Assembly (NCBI GenBank): GCA_034440615.1
Contig: JAOTOM010005129.1
Location: 196,501-260,500 of the forward strand
DNA from: Ashinkailepas kermadecensis
Lineage: Eukaryota > Arthropoda > Thecostraca > Neolepadidae
Reading direction: 5' to 3'
DNA: 64,000 nucleotides
Shown: positions 33,700 through 45,556 of the stretch, piece by piece
Numbering within the stretch: position 1 is the stretch's first letter
Layout of the letters: each line of letters begins with the position of its first letter
Notes under the pieces: generated by a model
What the model was told of the DNA's origin: nothing
The model's database searches: none
Seen by the model: only the letters and a program-made list of their open reading frames with translations
Translations under genes and position numbers: made by a program

Positions 33700-35774
33700 C
33701 AGAAAACAGTCGCGGTCTTACACCTCCAGCTTGAAAGTCGTCCTTGCGCCCCTGGAGTTGAACCCCACCTGGAAACTGAAGGTGGCGACGCGGTTGAGCA
33801 CAGGTCGTTATGAGACCGTGGACATTTGAGGGAGCTTAACGAAGCTCGTTCAATTGCGAAGTCATTTAATACTCGAGCAACTACTCGTGTAATAAAGAAA
33901 TGCAGCATCCAGTAGCATTGATTATCTGTGTCTGCCAATGGTTTAACGAGCGGATCGTGTTTTCAGCAATGCCGCAGCCAGAACCAGAGTGTCAGCCCGA
34001 ACTCACATCCCAACGAGATTTACCAGCGGTCTCCTTTGATATGAGTGCCTCGATGACGCCACGGTAGCGCGTGCGCGTGAACGAATCAAAATGGCGGCGC
34101 GTACGAGTTGCTGCGAACACTCAATACAGACTCCAATGTGAGCAATAAGTTCAATCTCCGACGTGCAGCTCTCGCCACTGAATACTCCAACCCGACGCCC
34201 TTGCTGTGATGAATGCAACTTGTATTGCGATTGGCGGCCAATAGGTGGCAGCACCACTGTGGATTCTGCACGGCCGTGAGCCGATTTAGGTGCAAGCTCG
34301 GCGCGGATGGTCGCGGCGCGCTGTGAGAGAGCACTCGGCGATTCTGGTGGCGCGGAACATGGCCGATGGTTGTCCACAGGCGTGCATCGTGTTGCAATGG
34401 CGTACGTGTACAGCCGTGGTTTTGTATGGCCTTGTTTAAACATGTGACCGCACTGAGGCGTGTTGATCCTACAATCATTTCTCCGTGCGTAGCTGGTTTG
34501 GTTTCGCACACATGCTATCAGTATTGTCTTCCATGTGACTTACTTTGTAGTTCCGTCGATGTGTTTGACGGTGCAGGTCGTCGGCAGCCATGCTCCGGAG
34601 ATTGTGTTGGACCCGCCAAAGCGCACGACTCGCTGCTGTACGCGCCCACCTTTCATTGATTGGAATTGCCGCACTGTTTCCTTTAGCATATCACGAAGAG
34701 GGCTTTGTGTGGAGCGCGTGTGCCAGAGTCTATTGTACATACCTTCTATGTATGGAATGGTGTTCTGTACAGGAAATGACTTCATAATAATAAATCTCAT
34801 CCAATTTTTTAGACCTGATACATGCCCATCAGCTCCACTCGAGTTTTCACACACAGAGAACTCTGAGTAAAGATATCCGTATGTAGAACATTTATGTATG
34901 CATCGAAGCTAGACTTGGATTAAGATGGTCGCAAATATTGCGTAAGGGTTTGCCTCCAGAAAACAACTCATTCACTTCCTTCGCTTGTTTGGATGCCCGT
35001 CAGTAGCCAAAGTCACTGCAACTGCAATACAACTTTTACTTTTAGAAGATCCATCCAGTAGCAGTGATGCCAGATACGAAGGAGTCTTCACGGATGATGT
35101 TCGATCAGCGAGCGACTGTGTCGAGGCGGGAGGTTTCAGGATGGGCATTGGCGAATATATTGTACAACGATCGAAACACAAATTCCTTACTGTGTAATGC
35201 AGACCACCTTCCCCTATCTCTTCATGTCCTTTATGATCTCGTCAACCAGATGCGCTTTCTTTTTTACCGTTTTAGACAACATTAAGGTAAAATTGCATGA
35301 ATGATTTAGTTTGTGGTGACAGAAGATATCGAAAAGAGCCGACTATCTTAAGCTGACCGTGCAGGATTAGTTTCTGCGAAGATCATCATTATTTTTGGAA
35401 GCGTGATGTGAAGGAGAAACTGAGCATAACCGAAAGCTATGTGTGAACGGTTTCTCACCGAGTTGATGTTCCTTCCTATTATTATCATTCCCTGTTGGGG
35501 CCAAGTTCTCACGTACTTGAAGTTTCCGAGGCTATTCCCACACGAAGGTGAAGTGGAGCGAATATGCACTTGCGGTTTCTGCGTCACTGTCAATTATTCA
35601 TGGCTAAGAAACTGACAGCACCAAGCAACAAGGACGATTAATGAAGGAGCATGTTTTTAATTTTGCATATTGAAGTTCTGCTACGTGCAAATGGCCGGGT
35701 CAGAAAGTAAGCAAAGATGTCGGGGTGTGCAAATTCCTATTGGAAACAATTAACACCGAAGCATTGTGTAGATG

Positions 35775-35811
<37 letters not shown>

Positions 35812-36560
35812 CTTCATTAGGCTTCACTTTAGGAAGTTGGAACACATTGTGAGAATACCAACGTTGTTGCAATAATACAGGTAGCAAATGGAGAAGGTTG
35901 CGGCTTTGTGTTCCTGGTTACAAACGATTGAAAGTGGGCCAATTGTTCGTTCATCATCCAATTGGATGCCTGAGTGTGTGTAAACGACTCGAATCAAAAT
36001 CTCAGATCACCGGGATTTTTACTGCCCAAGTCAGGAGCCTGGCGAGTGTTTTGATGATTTCCAGCGTGCCATTAAAGGGATGACATTTGTGATTGTTGCC
36101 GGTCATGTGTAGATTACCAATGCAGTGGCGGTATCGTGGCATAGACACACGGGACGAAGAGGGCTTAAAGCACATGTTGCACGGGAAGGGCCACCCCAGC
36201 CTGCAGAAGGCTGTTGATATTTGTCGTGCATGCGAAAATGCAGACAGAAACTGTGCTGATATTTTCGGTCAGCTGGTGCCGAGCGACCGTCTGTCGGCAG
36301 TCGGCGACCAAGCGGATCGTCTTGAGCGGGTAACACTGCGGTCATGTCATGTCGTGTCGTGCTACCCCCAGCCCCGACAGTAGGGCGACTTCACTTTCAA
36401 CTGTTTTGAAAAGTTCTGCTCCAGTGATCGCTTTTGGTGCATTTCGGTGCGCCAATCTCAAACATGGAGTCAAAAATTATATTTTGAAAGAAAAAATCCG
36501 CACCGGGAGATTAAAGTTGTTTGAAATAATCACTTTTAGCCCGTTACGGCTCGTCAGCCA
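33700..36560. other. Intergenic DNA, no gene recognised
   Basis: Two overlapping minus-strand open frames at 34003-34511 have no recognisable domain. A short AT dinucleotide repeat lies at 35780-35808. The rest shows nothing identifiable. Confidence 0.4.
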
Positions 36561-36570
36561 AGCAGGCACC

Positions 36571-37402
36571 CACTGGCGGATCCAGGGGGGGGGGCCATTC
36601 CGGCCATGCCCCCCCCCCCAAGCGCTTCAAAGGGGGGGGCATAGTGTCTTTTGGCCCCCCCAAACCAACAGAAGTAAACTGAATTAAAATACAGTAACCT
36701 TTGCTGAGGTTAAAAAATAGCGTTTCGGGTGAGACAATCTCCAATTTTACAGGTATTTTGTTATAATTGTTTGGAAGCACAATATGGTAGCATAGTAGAT
36801 TCTGACACATCGAGGGTTCTATGCTGTTGAAGTTCTGCTTACAGCAAGAGATGACGAAATCAGCAGTTTCATTATTCCTTCGTCAGATAGGTTCATGAAG
36901 TTTGTTTAGCCAGTAACGGGCAAGCGGACCCAGTGAGCCAGATTTCGAAAGCGGAATTTGAACAGGATGTTTTGTGCGAGTGACCAGTTGAGCCCAGTTG
37001 AGCAGCATGTTTCGTATGTTGGTGTTGTGGTTGCTAAGATGAAGAGACAGACTACATTGACTGATTTGTTCAAGAAGAATAGCAAGAGGAGGTATGTATT
37101 TACACTGGCGGATCAAGGGAGAGGCCATTCCGGCCATGCCCCCCCCCGAAGCGCTTGAAAGGGGGCCATAGTGTCTTTTGGCCCCCCGAAACCAACAGAA
37201 GTCAACTAAATTAAAATGCAGTAACCTTTGCCGAGGTTAAAAAATAGCGTCTGGAGGAAAGAATCTCCAATTAAAAAAATTAAAAATAATAATAATTGTT
37301 TGGAAGCAAGTATGGTAGCTTAGTAGATTCTAACACACATCGAGGGTTCCATGCTCTAAGTTCTGCTTACAGCAAGAGTTGACAAAATCGGATCCGCCAG
37401 TG
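36571..37402. mobile_element. hAT-like transposon remnant with nested ends
   Basis: The left end cactggcggatcc (36571) and right end ggatccgccagtg (37390-37402) are inverted repeats. A second left-end copy starts at 37103 (cactggcggatc). It repeats about 250 bases of the first (ccattccggccatgcccc, tagtgtcttttggcccccc, cagtaacctttgc), so one end is nested or duplicated in the element. G and C homopolymers follow each end. Confidence 0.7.
37039..37095 (+). pseudogene. hAT transposase N-terminus remnant
   Basis: An ATG at 37039 begins MKRQTTLTDLFKKNSKRR. This resembles the basic KRQ..L..FFK start common to hAT/ZMYM-type transposases just before the zinc finger. The frame then enters the nested second terminal repeat. 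It is a broken fragment; the identity rests on a short motif. Confidence 0.45.
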
Positions 37403-37609
37403 TGTACACGTGCATGAACGTTGACGTGGCACAAGACGTTGAACGAGAACGTGAACGTTTTGGTGAACAAGAACAAAAATCCGGTAACATAGAAACGGTG
37501 GAGGTAGGCTGGGGCCCCTACACAGGAAATTATGTTGTCAATTTTGTTTACTTCTTCAAAGGGCCCCTTTGCCAAATAGTGGTGCTTTTAACGGTGCCCC
37601 GAAATCCGG

Positions 37610-37780
37610 TGCTTTTAACCAAAAATAGCGGGTGAAGGCGCACCCTCCAAATCCGTTCGACCCCTCCCCTCCCCTGATATAATTCCTAGGTACGCCACTG
37701 GGGGAGGGGGAGGGGAGGAGCTGACGCCGAAAACCGAAAGTTGCCCCCCCCCAAACCGGTGGGCTAGATCCGCCAGTGCA
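37610..37780. mobile_element. Second hAT-like terminal fragment cluster
   Basis: On the minus strand cagtggcgtacctaggaatt (37681-37700) is a hAT-type end. About 70 bases further on, the other family end appears as gatccgccagtg at 37768-37779. Between them are g-rich and c-rich runs. This is probably another nested or truncated copy. Confidence 0.6.
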
Positions 37781-37911
37781 GGCACCAACATAATGCTTGT
37801 AGGTGGCCAGTAGAAACATGCAGCAATTATGTATCAATTATCTTTGTCTACCGTTCGACATAAATGTGACCCCTGTATCTCGCGTGGTAGACCCACAAGC
37901 ATTGTTAGAAA

Positions 37912-37978
37912 CTAGTCGGACACGTCACCGTGGGCCCAGATGGCGCTGGCGTCGCCGTCGCCGCGGCCGCCACATCTC
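37912..37978 (+). mobile_element. LTR-like fragment, plus orientation
   Basis: The segment agtcggacacgtcaccgtgg ... ccgcggccgccacatc is about 85% like the reverse complement of 41576-41645. It is probably the start of the same LTR family in the opposite orientation. Confidence 0.55.
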
Positions 37979-38984
37979 TGTTGTTATTGTGGCGCGGCGG
38001 TGGCGCCACATGTATTCGTCCGACGTAAGTGAGTCACTTTCAAATCGGCGAGTTAATAATATAATGCCAATATCTGTCGGTGGCGTTGATCAGGACCGTA
38101 TGCTAGTGATCAACCGTGTAATTTTCGTGAAACATTGAACATCCTTCTGAACACTGGCACAACACTCGGACATATGTTAATAGTCCCCCTCCACAAAAAA
38201 AGGATTTCATGGCAGGATTGAAAACGGCAATTGACGCAGTGCATAGGAGCAACGTCCCGCATCAGTGCGCAATATCATCCATCGATTAATCAGAGTGCAC
38301 ATATGGATCAACAGGGTAACTAAGTGCTATGGCTAACGATTGTGTGTTAAACTAGGCTAAGGTAATGGTGGTACTGTCCGATGGGAAATCTGTTAGGCAC
38401 CTAATTCACTATCCACTAAATGCGTGCTGGGAACACCGATACCCGAGAAATTGTGTGGTGCAGTTTAATCTTGCAATAACCTAGAGAATAGTGCCTTGGG
38501 TAGTAGGAAGTTGTTCAAGAGAGCTCATTTGCCTGCCCGGCACATGTTTTGGGTAAAGATTCGGAATTCAATACAGGCGTCATCGATCTGGTGGACGCTC
38601 ATAAAACGTCGAGATGTGGCGGTGACGATAATGACTGAGGGTGGGACGGAAATGTATCAATGGGGAACTGCCAATTGGTAGTCATAGAGCCTCAGTGCAT
38701 CAGAGAACATTCAAATAGTTACTCTGCGCTAAACCATATTCGGGTGCGGCCTTTAAAACATAAGGAATGGTTTTATTGCACGGTTAGAATTCCACTTTAT
38801 ATGTCTGTCCAGAGCCTTGCAGTATTAACGAGGCTTGGAGTAGCAGAGTTAATGAGCAAAGCTATTCGGCCGATATGAAAACTACTCATCAACAATCAGA
38901 AATGGGAATTTGAAGGCACGCAATCAGATATCTACAAGATGTCGAGAAGTGGGTGTTCCAGGCTGGGCTCACTGCCCGTCAGGA

Positions 38985-39965
38985 GTGACCCTGCCGTTTG
39001 TAGGTGCCCGTCAGGAGTGACACCGCCGTTCGCAGGTTCCCGTATTTAGGCGTGACACCGCCATTAACAGGTCCCAGTATTTAGGCGTGACACCGCCATT
39101 AACAGGTCCCAGTATTTAGGCGTGACACCGCCATTAACAGGTCCCAGTATTTAGGTGACACCGTCATTCGCAGGTTCCCGTATTTAGGCGTGACACCGCC
39201 ATTAACAGGTCCCAGTATTTAGGCGTGACACCGCCATTAACAGGTCCCCGTATTTAGGTGACACCGTCATTCGCAGGTCCCCGTATTTAGGCGTGACACC
39301 GCCATTAACAGGTCCCAGTATTTAGGAGTGACACCGCCGTTCGCAGGTCCCCGTATTTAGGAGTGACACAGTCATTCGCAGGTCCCCGTATTTAGGTGAC
39401 ACCGCCGTTCGCAGGTCCCCGTATTTAGGTGTGACACCGTCGTTCGCAGGTCCCCGTATTTAGGTGTGACACCGTCATTCGCAGGTCCCCGTATTTAGGT
39501 GTGACACCGTCGTTCGCAGGTCCCCGTATTTAGGTGTGACACCGTCATTCGCAGGTCCCCGTATTTAGGTGTGACACCGCCGTTCGCAGGTCCCCGTATT
39601 TAGGTGTGACACCGTCGTTCGCAGGTCCCCGTATTTAGGTGTGACACCGCCGTTCGCAGGTCCCCGTATTTAGGTGTGACACCGTCGTTCGCAGGTCCCC
39701 GTATTTAGGTGTGACACCGTCGTTCGCAGGTCCCCGTATTTAGGTGTGACACCGTCGTTCGCAGGTCCCCGTATTTAGGTGTGACACCGTCATTCGCAGG
39801 TCCCCGTATTTAGGTGTGACACCGTCGTTCGCAGGTCCCCGTATCTGGGAGTGACACCGTCGTTCGCAGGTCCAGGTATTTGGGAGTGACACCGCCGTTC
39901 GCAGGTCCCCGTATGTGGGAGTGACACCGTCGTTCGCAGGTCCCCGTATGTGGGAGTGACGCTGT
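38985..39965 (+). repeat. 35-bp minisatellite, about 28 copies
   Basis: The unit gtccccgtatttaggtgtga plus caccgtcgttcgcag is 35 bases. A left sub-block (39020-39330) has the variant cattaacaggtcccag; the middle block is nearly uniform; the right edge ends with gtatgtgggagtgac. The array lies between the two genes and no exon is present. Confidence 0.95.
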
Positions 39966-40967
39966 CATCTGGAAATATCCGTTCGTGGGTTAGAGAACTG
40001 TTAATGCTGGCACCTTTCGTAGAAGCTTACTGGCACACACAAATAAATGTCTGAATTGACTGAATGCATGCATCAGATGAATCACACGTTATAGTGTGAC
40101 TGAGTGAGTGACCAGGTTATAGAAGCTATAGTATAGTGAGTAATGATTATATACATTATATTATAGTGCAGCTCGGTACGGTTCACTGGTGTGTGGAACA
40201 TTGATCATAACTGGAAAATGGCAAACACCAGCTATGACGATGGCGGAAATAAGTAGCATGGCCACCCGGCACTTGTGACATGACCATGTATATGACCCAG
40301 GGGCCGTGCTATTGTGGTTAGTGCAGGTGATAAAGTACCTCGATTACCCCTTAAATATGTACGCCAGCCAGACGACGTGCACTGATCAGCCGCAGGAAGG
40401 GCCGATGAGTAAGACCAGGTTGGTTCGGCACGAGGAAGGTGCATACTGCTTCACCCGAATACTGCAGTAGTATTTTACTACTGCAGATTGCTATGTTTCA
40501 TGGGAAGGGAAGCAATCAACCGGCAGTGAGAATAAGCAACTCGACAAGGGTCATGAAGGAAAACGAGAGACGCATGCGACTACGTAATGAATGAAACAGT
40601 TGTGCAAAACCACTCATACAAAGGATTGCCATTTGGGAAGATAGCATTGATTTTGTAAATGACGCGATGGTTCCTGCCTTTGTGTGGGATGGGCAAGTGG
40701 ACAGATGATGAATGAATCGTTAAAAAGTGGCATTTTTTGGAGAGATGACCATGACTCGAGCATAAGCGGACCTCATGAAATCGCGGGAGTGCTCTGAAAA
40801 TTGGCCAACAGCGCCGAGCAAGGCATGCAAATCGATACGGTCACAGGTATCGATAATCGATAGTCGGATCCAGCGCGAGTGGCAGCGCACATCCATACTG
40901 CCGCGCAGGACAGACTCATTGAAGATGGATGGCCCGCGTGACATTACCATCGTAGCTGAGGATCAGG

Positions 40968-41013
40968 AAGTGAATAAAATGTCACAGGAGCGCCTCGTAA
41001 CCACTCGTGTGGT
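40968..41013 (+). mobile_element. LTR-like fragment with polyadenylation signal
   Basis: The segment gaagtgaataaaatgtcaca ggagcgcctcg is about 88% like the reverse complement of 41507-41552. It contains aataaa. It is a solo piece in the plus orientation, facing the minus-oriented copy 500 bases away. Confidence 0.6.
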
Positions 41014-41439
41014 GCCAGAGCCGGACCTAAAGCTTCCCCAAGATTGCACAATGCCATGATAATTGCAGTTTCAGCTACCAAATGCCCGCTGATAACGGCG
41101 AAACCTGAAGTAGTGGCGGCGGCAATGTTTCCCATGTCTCTCTCTACGATAAATAGCGCAGACAGGGCGCTAAGTGGGCCAAAGCCCTTCCTCCCCCTAC
41201 CGGTAGAGGTTCACCTGGAAGGAGACACCTTGGCCGCAGGAGGTCCTCTCACACCCGAACCCCCCCATTCCCCGTTTGTGATGCTCGATCGGAGAGGCCC
41301 CTGCGGGACATCTAAGTGCCCCCTGCACAACACAACACACACAACACCAACACGTGGGCGCTTGATCTAAAAAAAAGGGAGGTTTCCCAGTTTTCTGTCG
41401 GTTTCTTTTCCACAAATCGGAAAAACCACAACCAACTCA

Positions 41440-41645
41440 CCGAACCCCCCCCCCTACATACACCCCACACTCCATCGAAGACAGAGACCCCACTTGCATA
41501 CAGCACGAGTGCTCACGAGGTGCCCCTGTGACATTTTATTCCACTTCCTGAAACACACCCGATGACAACCACCGGACCACGGCGATGTGGCGGCCGCGGC
41601 GCCGGCGACGCTGGCGTCATCTAGGCCAACGGTAACGTGTCCGAC
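41440..41645 (-). mobile_element. LTR-like segment, minus orientation
   Basis: Read on the minus strand it starts tgtcggacacgttaccgttg. It continues through gccgcggccgccacatc and ggaagtggaataaaatgtca (polyadenylation signal) to ggggtgtatgtaggggg. Its two halves match the plus-oriented pieces at 37912 and 40968. It touches a plus-strand Gypsy pol fragment, so the two are not in the normal order of one intact element. Confidence 0.55.
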
Positions 41646-41649
41646 AACT

Positions 41650-42340
41650 TTTTACCGTGAAGCGTTGTGACGACTTTGGAATCGCCTTGAATCGGTGCAA
41701 ACTCAAACTGTTAGGCCTGAAGGGGACTTTGGGCGGTCTCTCCACTTCGCAGCAGGGCTATGCGGTGGACAACCGCCAGGTGAAGGCGATTGCAGAGCTT
41801 CCTCGGCCCAACAGTATCACTGACCTCCGGTCGTTCATAGGACTCACGAACCAGCTGGAGAGCTTCTCGACCGACATCGTCGACGCAAAATCATCAGCTT
41901 TTGGGGCGGTGAAGGCGGCGCTAGTGACGCCACCTATTCTCAACTTCGTTGATCTCCAACATTGCTTACTGTATTGCGGACAGACTCATCGAAGACCGGC
42001 GGGGGTTTGGGTATGCCCTCCTGCAGTACCGTGGCCACCAATGCTGAGACGCGTTACGCCGTCATGGAAATCGTGCTCGCGGCCCGTGCTTGGGCTGTTC
42101 AGAAGCACAGAACTTATCTGGCAGGTCTACCTTATTTGAGATAGTTGTTGACCATCGTCCCCTGGTGCCCATCCTGGTGCACAAACAGCTAAACGAGATC
42201 GATACCACCAGATTGGAGGACGCGTGAGAAGCTATGTGCACACAGCTTCACAGTTCGCTGCCAGTCTGGAGCATCGAACGACCCCGGGTGCACTATCACG
42301 AGCTCCAGTGCAGCATGTAGTTCCCGAGGACGAATTCACA
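41650..42340 (+). pseudogene. Ty3/Gypsy RT-RNaseH fragment, broken
   Basis: Plus-strand frames in series resemble Ty3/Gypsy pol. The first has GIALNRCKLKL and LPRPNSITDLRSFIGLTNQL (end of RT), then KAALVTPPIL. After a frame change come a DSSK/ALL-like RNase H start, AETRYAVMEIVLAARAWAVQ and HRTYLAGLP. After a stop or frameshift come VDHRPLVPIL and, further on, ALSRAPVQHVVPEDE. Frameshifts and an internal deletion between STDI and AVKAAL show that it is dead. The protease, most of RT and the integrase are absent. Confidence 0.85.
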
Positions 42341-42511
42341 GGGAAGCGAAGGATGGCGAAAATGTTTCAGGAAGGGAAAGGAGTTAAAGCCGTTCGTTGT
42401 ATGCCTCACATCAATCGACTGCGCGCTGCAATACGATGGAGGAGAACGTCAGCGTTCTTATGAAGCGACTTCTTGTCTTACTTTTTGGAAGGGTACATGC
42501 GCCATCTGAGT

Positions 42512-42888
42512 TGCCTGTGGTACTGCCGCCTGTAGTACTGCCGCCTGTGGTACTGCCGCCTGTGGTATTGCCGCCTGTAGTACTGCCGCCTGTGGTACTG
42601 CCGCCTGTGGTACTGCCGCCTGTGGTACTGCCGCCTGTGGTACTGCCGCCCGTGGTACTGCCGCCCGTGGTACTGCCGCCTGTGGTACTGCCGCCTGTGG
42701 TACTGCCGCCTGTGGTACTGCCGCCTGTGGTACTGCCGCCTGTGGTACTGCCGCCTGTGGTACTGCCGCCTGTGGTACTGCCGCCCGTGGTACTGCCGCC
42801 TGTGGTACTGCCGCCTGTGGTACTGCCGCCTGTGGTACTGCCGCCTGTGGTACTGCCGCCTGTGGTACTGCCGCCTGTGGTACTGCCT
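42512..42888 (+). repeat. 15-bp minisatellite, about 25 copies
   Basis: The unit gtggtactgccgcct repeats in exact 15-base register with few variants (gtagtactg, gccgcccgtg). Because 15 is a multiple of 3, all frames on both strands stay open: PPVVL on plus, TTGGS and AVPQA on minus. None has evidence of being a gene. Confidence 0.96.
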
Positions 42889-43009
42889 TCGAAATGCCGC
42901 CGCTTCTTTTTGTGCAGCCAGCCGGGTAACATTTTAACGGGTATAATCCACCTCTCAAAATATTGATGAAGTGTTTATCGTCACCCCACAAGGGGAAGGC
43001 ATGGAGCAG

Positions 43010-44500
43010 CAAGGTCACAATTCACGAATGGCTATAGTCGTCTTCAACAGGATTTCACCAGCCAACCGAGTTTCATGCCTGGAGAGAACGGTAAACACAT
43101 ACTTCGGAATGTCAACATAATATTTAGACTTGCATGTCGATACAATGCTGTTCCGCACACCGGCCAACAGATGCCACACGTTCTCCCGATCGGCCACAAA
43201 GCAAATCAGAAAACTCAAGGGCAGAAGGCTCAGGCTAACAATCAAAGGGTTCTGTGGCATGGGTTCCACCGCTTCACCGATCCGGAGCAAATTGTCACTC
43301 ACTCGCAGAACGTTCAACACTCCACACACGGACTGATGAGGCTGGGGGCCACCTTATCCGACAAATACCGCCGTCACTGGATGTTCTCTGCTCGTTGGTT
43401 ATTTCATTGCAAATTGCCGGCCGATAACAGTGACGGATAAAGTCTATTTATTTACCTTCCGAGCTATCTTGAACCACAAAGCTCAATGTGTCGCTTCAAC
43501 TGGTGCCACTGGCCACCAGCTGATTTGTCTCCCTTCAACGCGCAGGGAAAGTTCCAAACTAGACTTGTTTCTCGATACATGGGATTATTTGTGATCATAA
43601 GTCCATTATCGCGGCCGTCTCCCTCCAACCCTTTCCAAGGGGATCATTTGTGTTTGCCCCGTCCCAACAGGGGTGACAGGGGTGATCAGCACTGCTGCCG
43701 TCCACCAGCAGAATTGCACCTCTGCCGTGCAGCGACCATGTCCGCTGGCGCTTCATGCGACACGTGTCGCACGTGGTGACCTGGCCCGTGACGCATGTCA
43801 CACGTGACTAACTGCTGCCGACACGATCGTGGCGCATTGCTCGCCGTTCATATCACAGCGCAAAGCGATCCACAGGTGGCATCACCCTCCACCGCAGAGG
43901 GCACCGCCAGGTGGCATCCCTCTGGCGGCGGGCTCACTCGTCTGTGGCGAACCCGCTGACCTCCCATGTGCTCACTTGTCGCACGCCGGGCATACTTATC
44001 TGCCCGTGGGTTCAATCATTTGACTGTCGGCTCAGTCATACCAAAGTGAGCTCTGTTTCTCGGATGGTGGGCGGCCCGCGCATGTAATGGAAGGCTCGCT
44101 CGTCTGGTGATCGGTGGGTCTACTTGACGACAGATTCACACACGTCACGCATCTCGGAAATAACGCATATCGCGGCAGGCTGCACCTAAAACACTCGAGG
44201 CCGCGGGGTGGGCTCACTCCCGCGACTGTCGAGACCATCATTCGAACGCCAGATAGCAGACAGATTCCTCGCGCACAAATGTAGACGGACTGTCCGAGCA
44301 CACAGCTACAGCTACAGCCATGCATCCTCTGAGCTGCAGACACCGGTACACTGGACCCCGGCTAAACAGGCATGGCGGGAACGGCACGGACTTGAGGCCC
44401 CGTCCGTCACATCGTTGCCACGACAACAGTTGGAAGGTGAGGCGGGCCCACCAACCACGAACTCCGCAGCTGCAGATCGCCGCCCATGCCTGCGGCGGGG
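43010..44500. other. Downstream of the RhoGAP gene, no firm gene
   Basis: A minus-strand open stretch at 43015-43329 encodes 104 residues with a hydrophobic LIVSLSLLPLSFLICFV segment. It reads more like a protein than its neighbours, but I recognise no family. The rest (43480-44500) has cacgtgtcgcacgtg-type E-box-like motifs and no gene. Confidence 0.4.
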
Positions 44501-44503
44501 TGC

Positions 44504-44631
44504 CTACTCTGCCACGATCTCCACACTGGACGAGTTCTCGCTGGCGTGGCAGCAGTGAATCACCCAGCGGCCGTTGGGGTTCTCATGGTAGCACTCCAGG
44601 ATGGCCGCGTCGTGCTCGATCCGTCGCTGAC
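44504..44631 (-). CDS. conu: ARHGAP18/conundrum-like RhoGAP, terminal exon
   Basis: The exon encodes QRRIEHDAAILECYHENPNG, then RWVIHCCHASENSSSVEIVA and a stop (44506-44504). The pattern D..IL..Y..NP...WVI is the conserved C-terminus of ARHGAP18/28/40. The acceptor on the minus strand is cggtcggcag, just before 44631. Its first two bases complete the Gly codon opened by the preceding exon, giving GGNIGQ across the junction. The exon ends about 12 kb from the last visible Sema-2a exon; the genes converge. Confidence 0.9.
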
Positions 44632-45393
44632 CTGCCGACCGCCGACTGACCTCAGGTTCGGCTCACGACAGGTTAATGGTCAGTAGCTAAGTCTCCTGTT
44701 CACAGCCACAAAAGCAGTGCAGAGATACCCGGAGTTTCGCATTCGGGAAATGTGTCCGATTATCCGCAATTGGTTCGTGTTAGCAGGTTAGCAGGTCTCA
44801 CTGGCAGCAATAGATGCAAACAATCCCGAGATCGCAGGCAATGTTTGGATGGTGATGATGAAAGAAGCTAGCGTGAAAAACAAACATTAATTCACAGTAG
44901 CTTGCGGCATTGAAGCATTCATTTCCTTTTTGGCTACTGCAGCCGTCCAGACTGTATTTGTTCTTCAGCTACAGAGGGCCAGAGGAATCCTGTAATGAAG
45001 CCACCGGATGCATGGAGCGAAGGGGCCCCTCTGGCCGGCACTTGACGGCGGTCGGGTCGACCGAAGGGTTCTTTGTGAGCCCTTGTGTGTGAAGCGACGT
45101 TGAAAATGCATGTCGGCACTTAATTTTGCAGCCGTGGAGCACATAAACATGATACAATGAATAGGCATATAGTACAAAGAATAGTAAAATTATTCTGCTG
45201 TTAACCAAGGATGATTAGGAGGCACAATGGACAGGCGATCTCCAGTCTGCCAAGTATCCTCTGAAAAGAAGCGTACCCTTAAACAAATTATTCATGCTAC
45301 CCTACAAGCAGGACCCACCCTCCCCAGAGGCAGGATACAACTCCACCTTCTTCGTTTCCGCAGCAATGCCCCTGCATGACCGCCAGTGCGTAC

Positions 45394-45556
45394 CTATATT
45401 CCCACCGTGCTCGTAGAGAAAGTGGCTCTGGAGACAGGCGGCCGCGTCCCCGCCCAGACAGCTGGTGCTGCCGTCTGGCGGTGGCTCCTCGACTCTGGGG
45501 CTGGAGCCGCGCCGCGTGCGCAGTCGGCCGCTCACCTCGGGCAACAGCAGCAGCTG
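45394..45556 (-). CDS. conu: ARHGAP18/conundrum-like RhoGAP, penultimate exon
   Basis: The exon encodes QLLLLPEVSGRLRTRRGSSP, then CLQSHFLYEHGGNIG. The (F/C)LYExGGNIG motif is characteristic of the family C-terminus. The donor is AATATAG/gtacgc (GT at 45393-45392), and the chosen acceptor is gtgtgttcag, giving phase 0 in and one base out. A strong internal donor (cccgag/gtgagc) shortly after the start could split or shorten this exon, so the middle part is less certain than the two ends. Confidence 0.78.
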
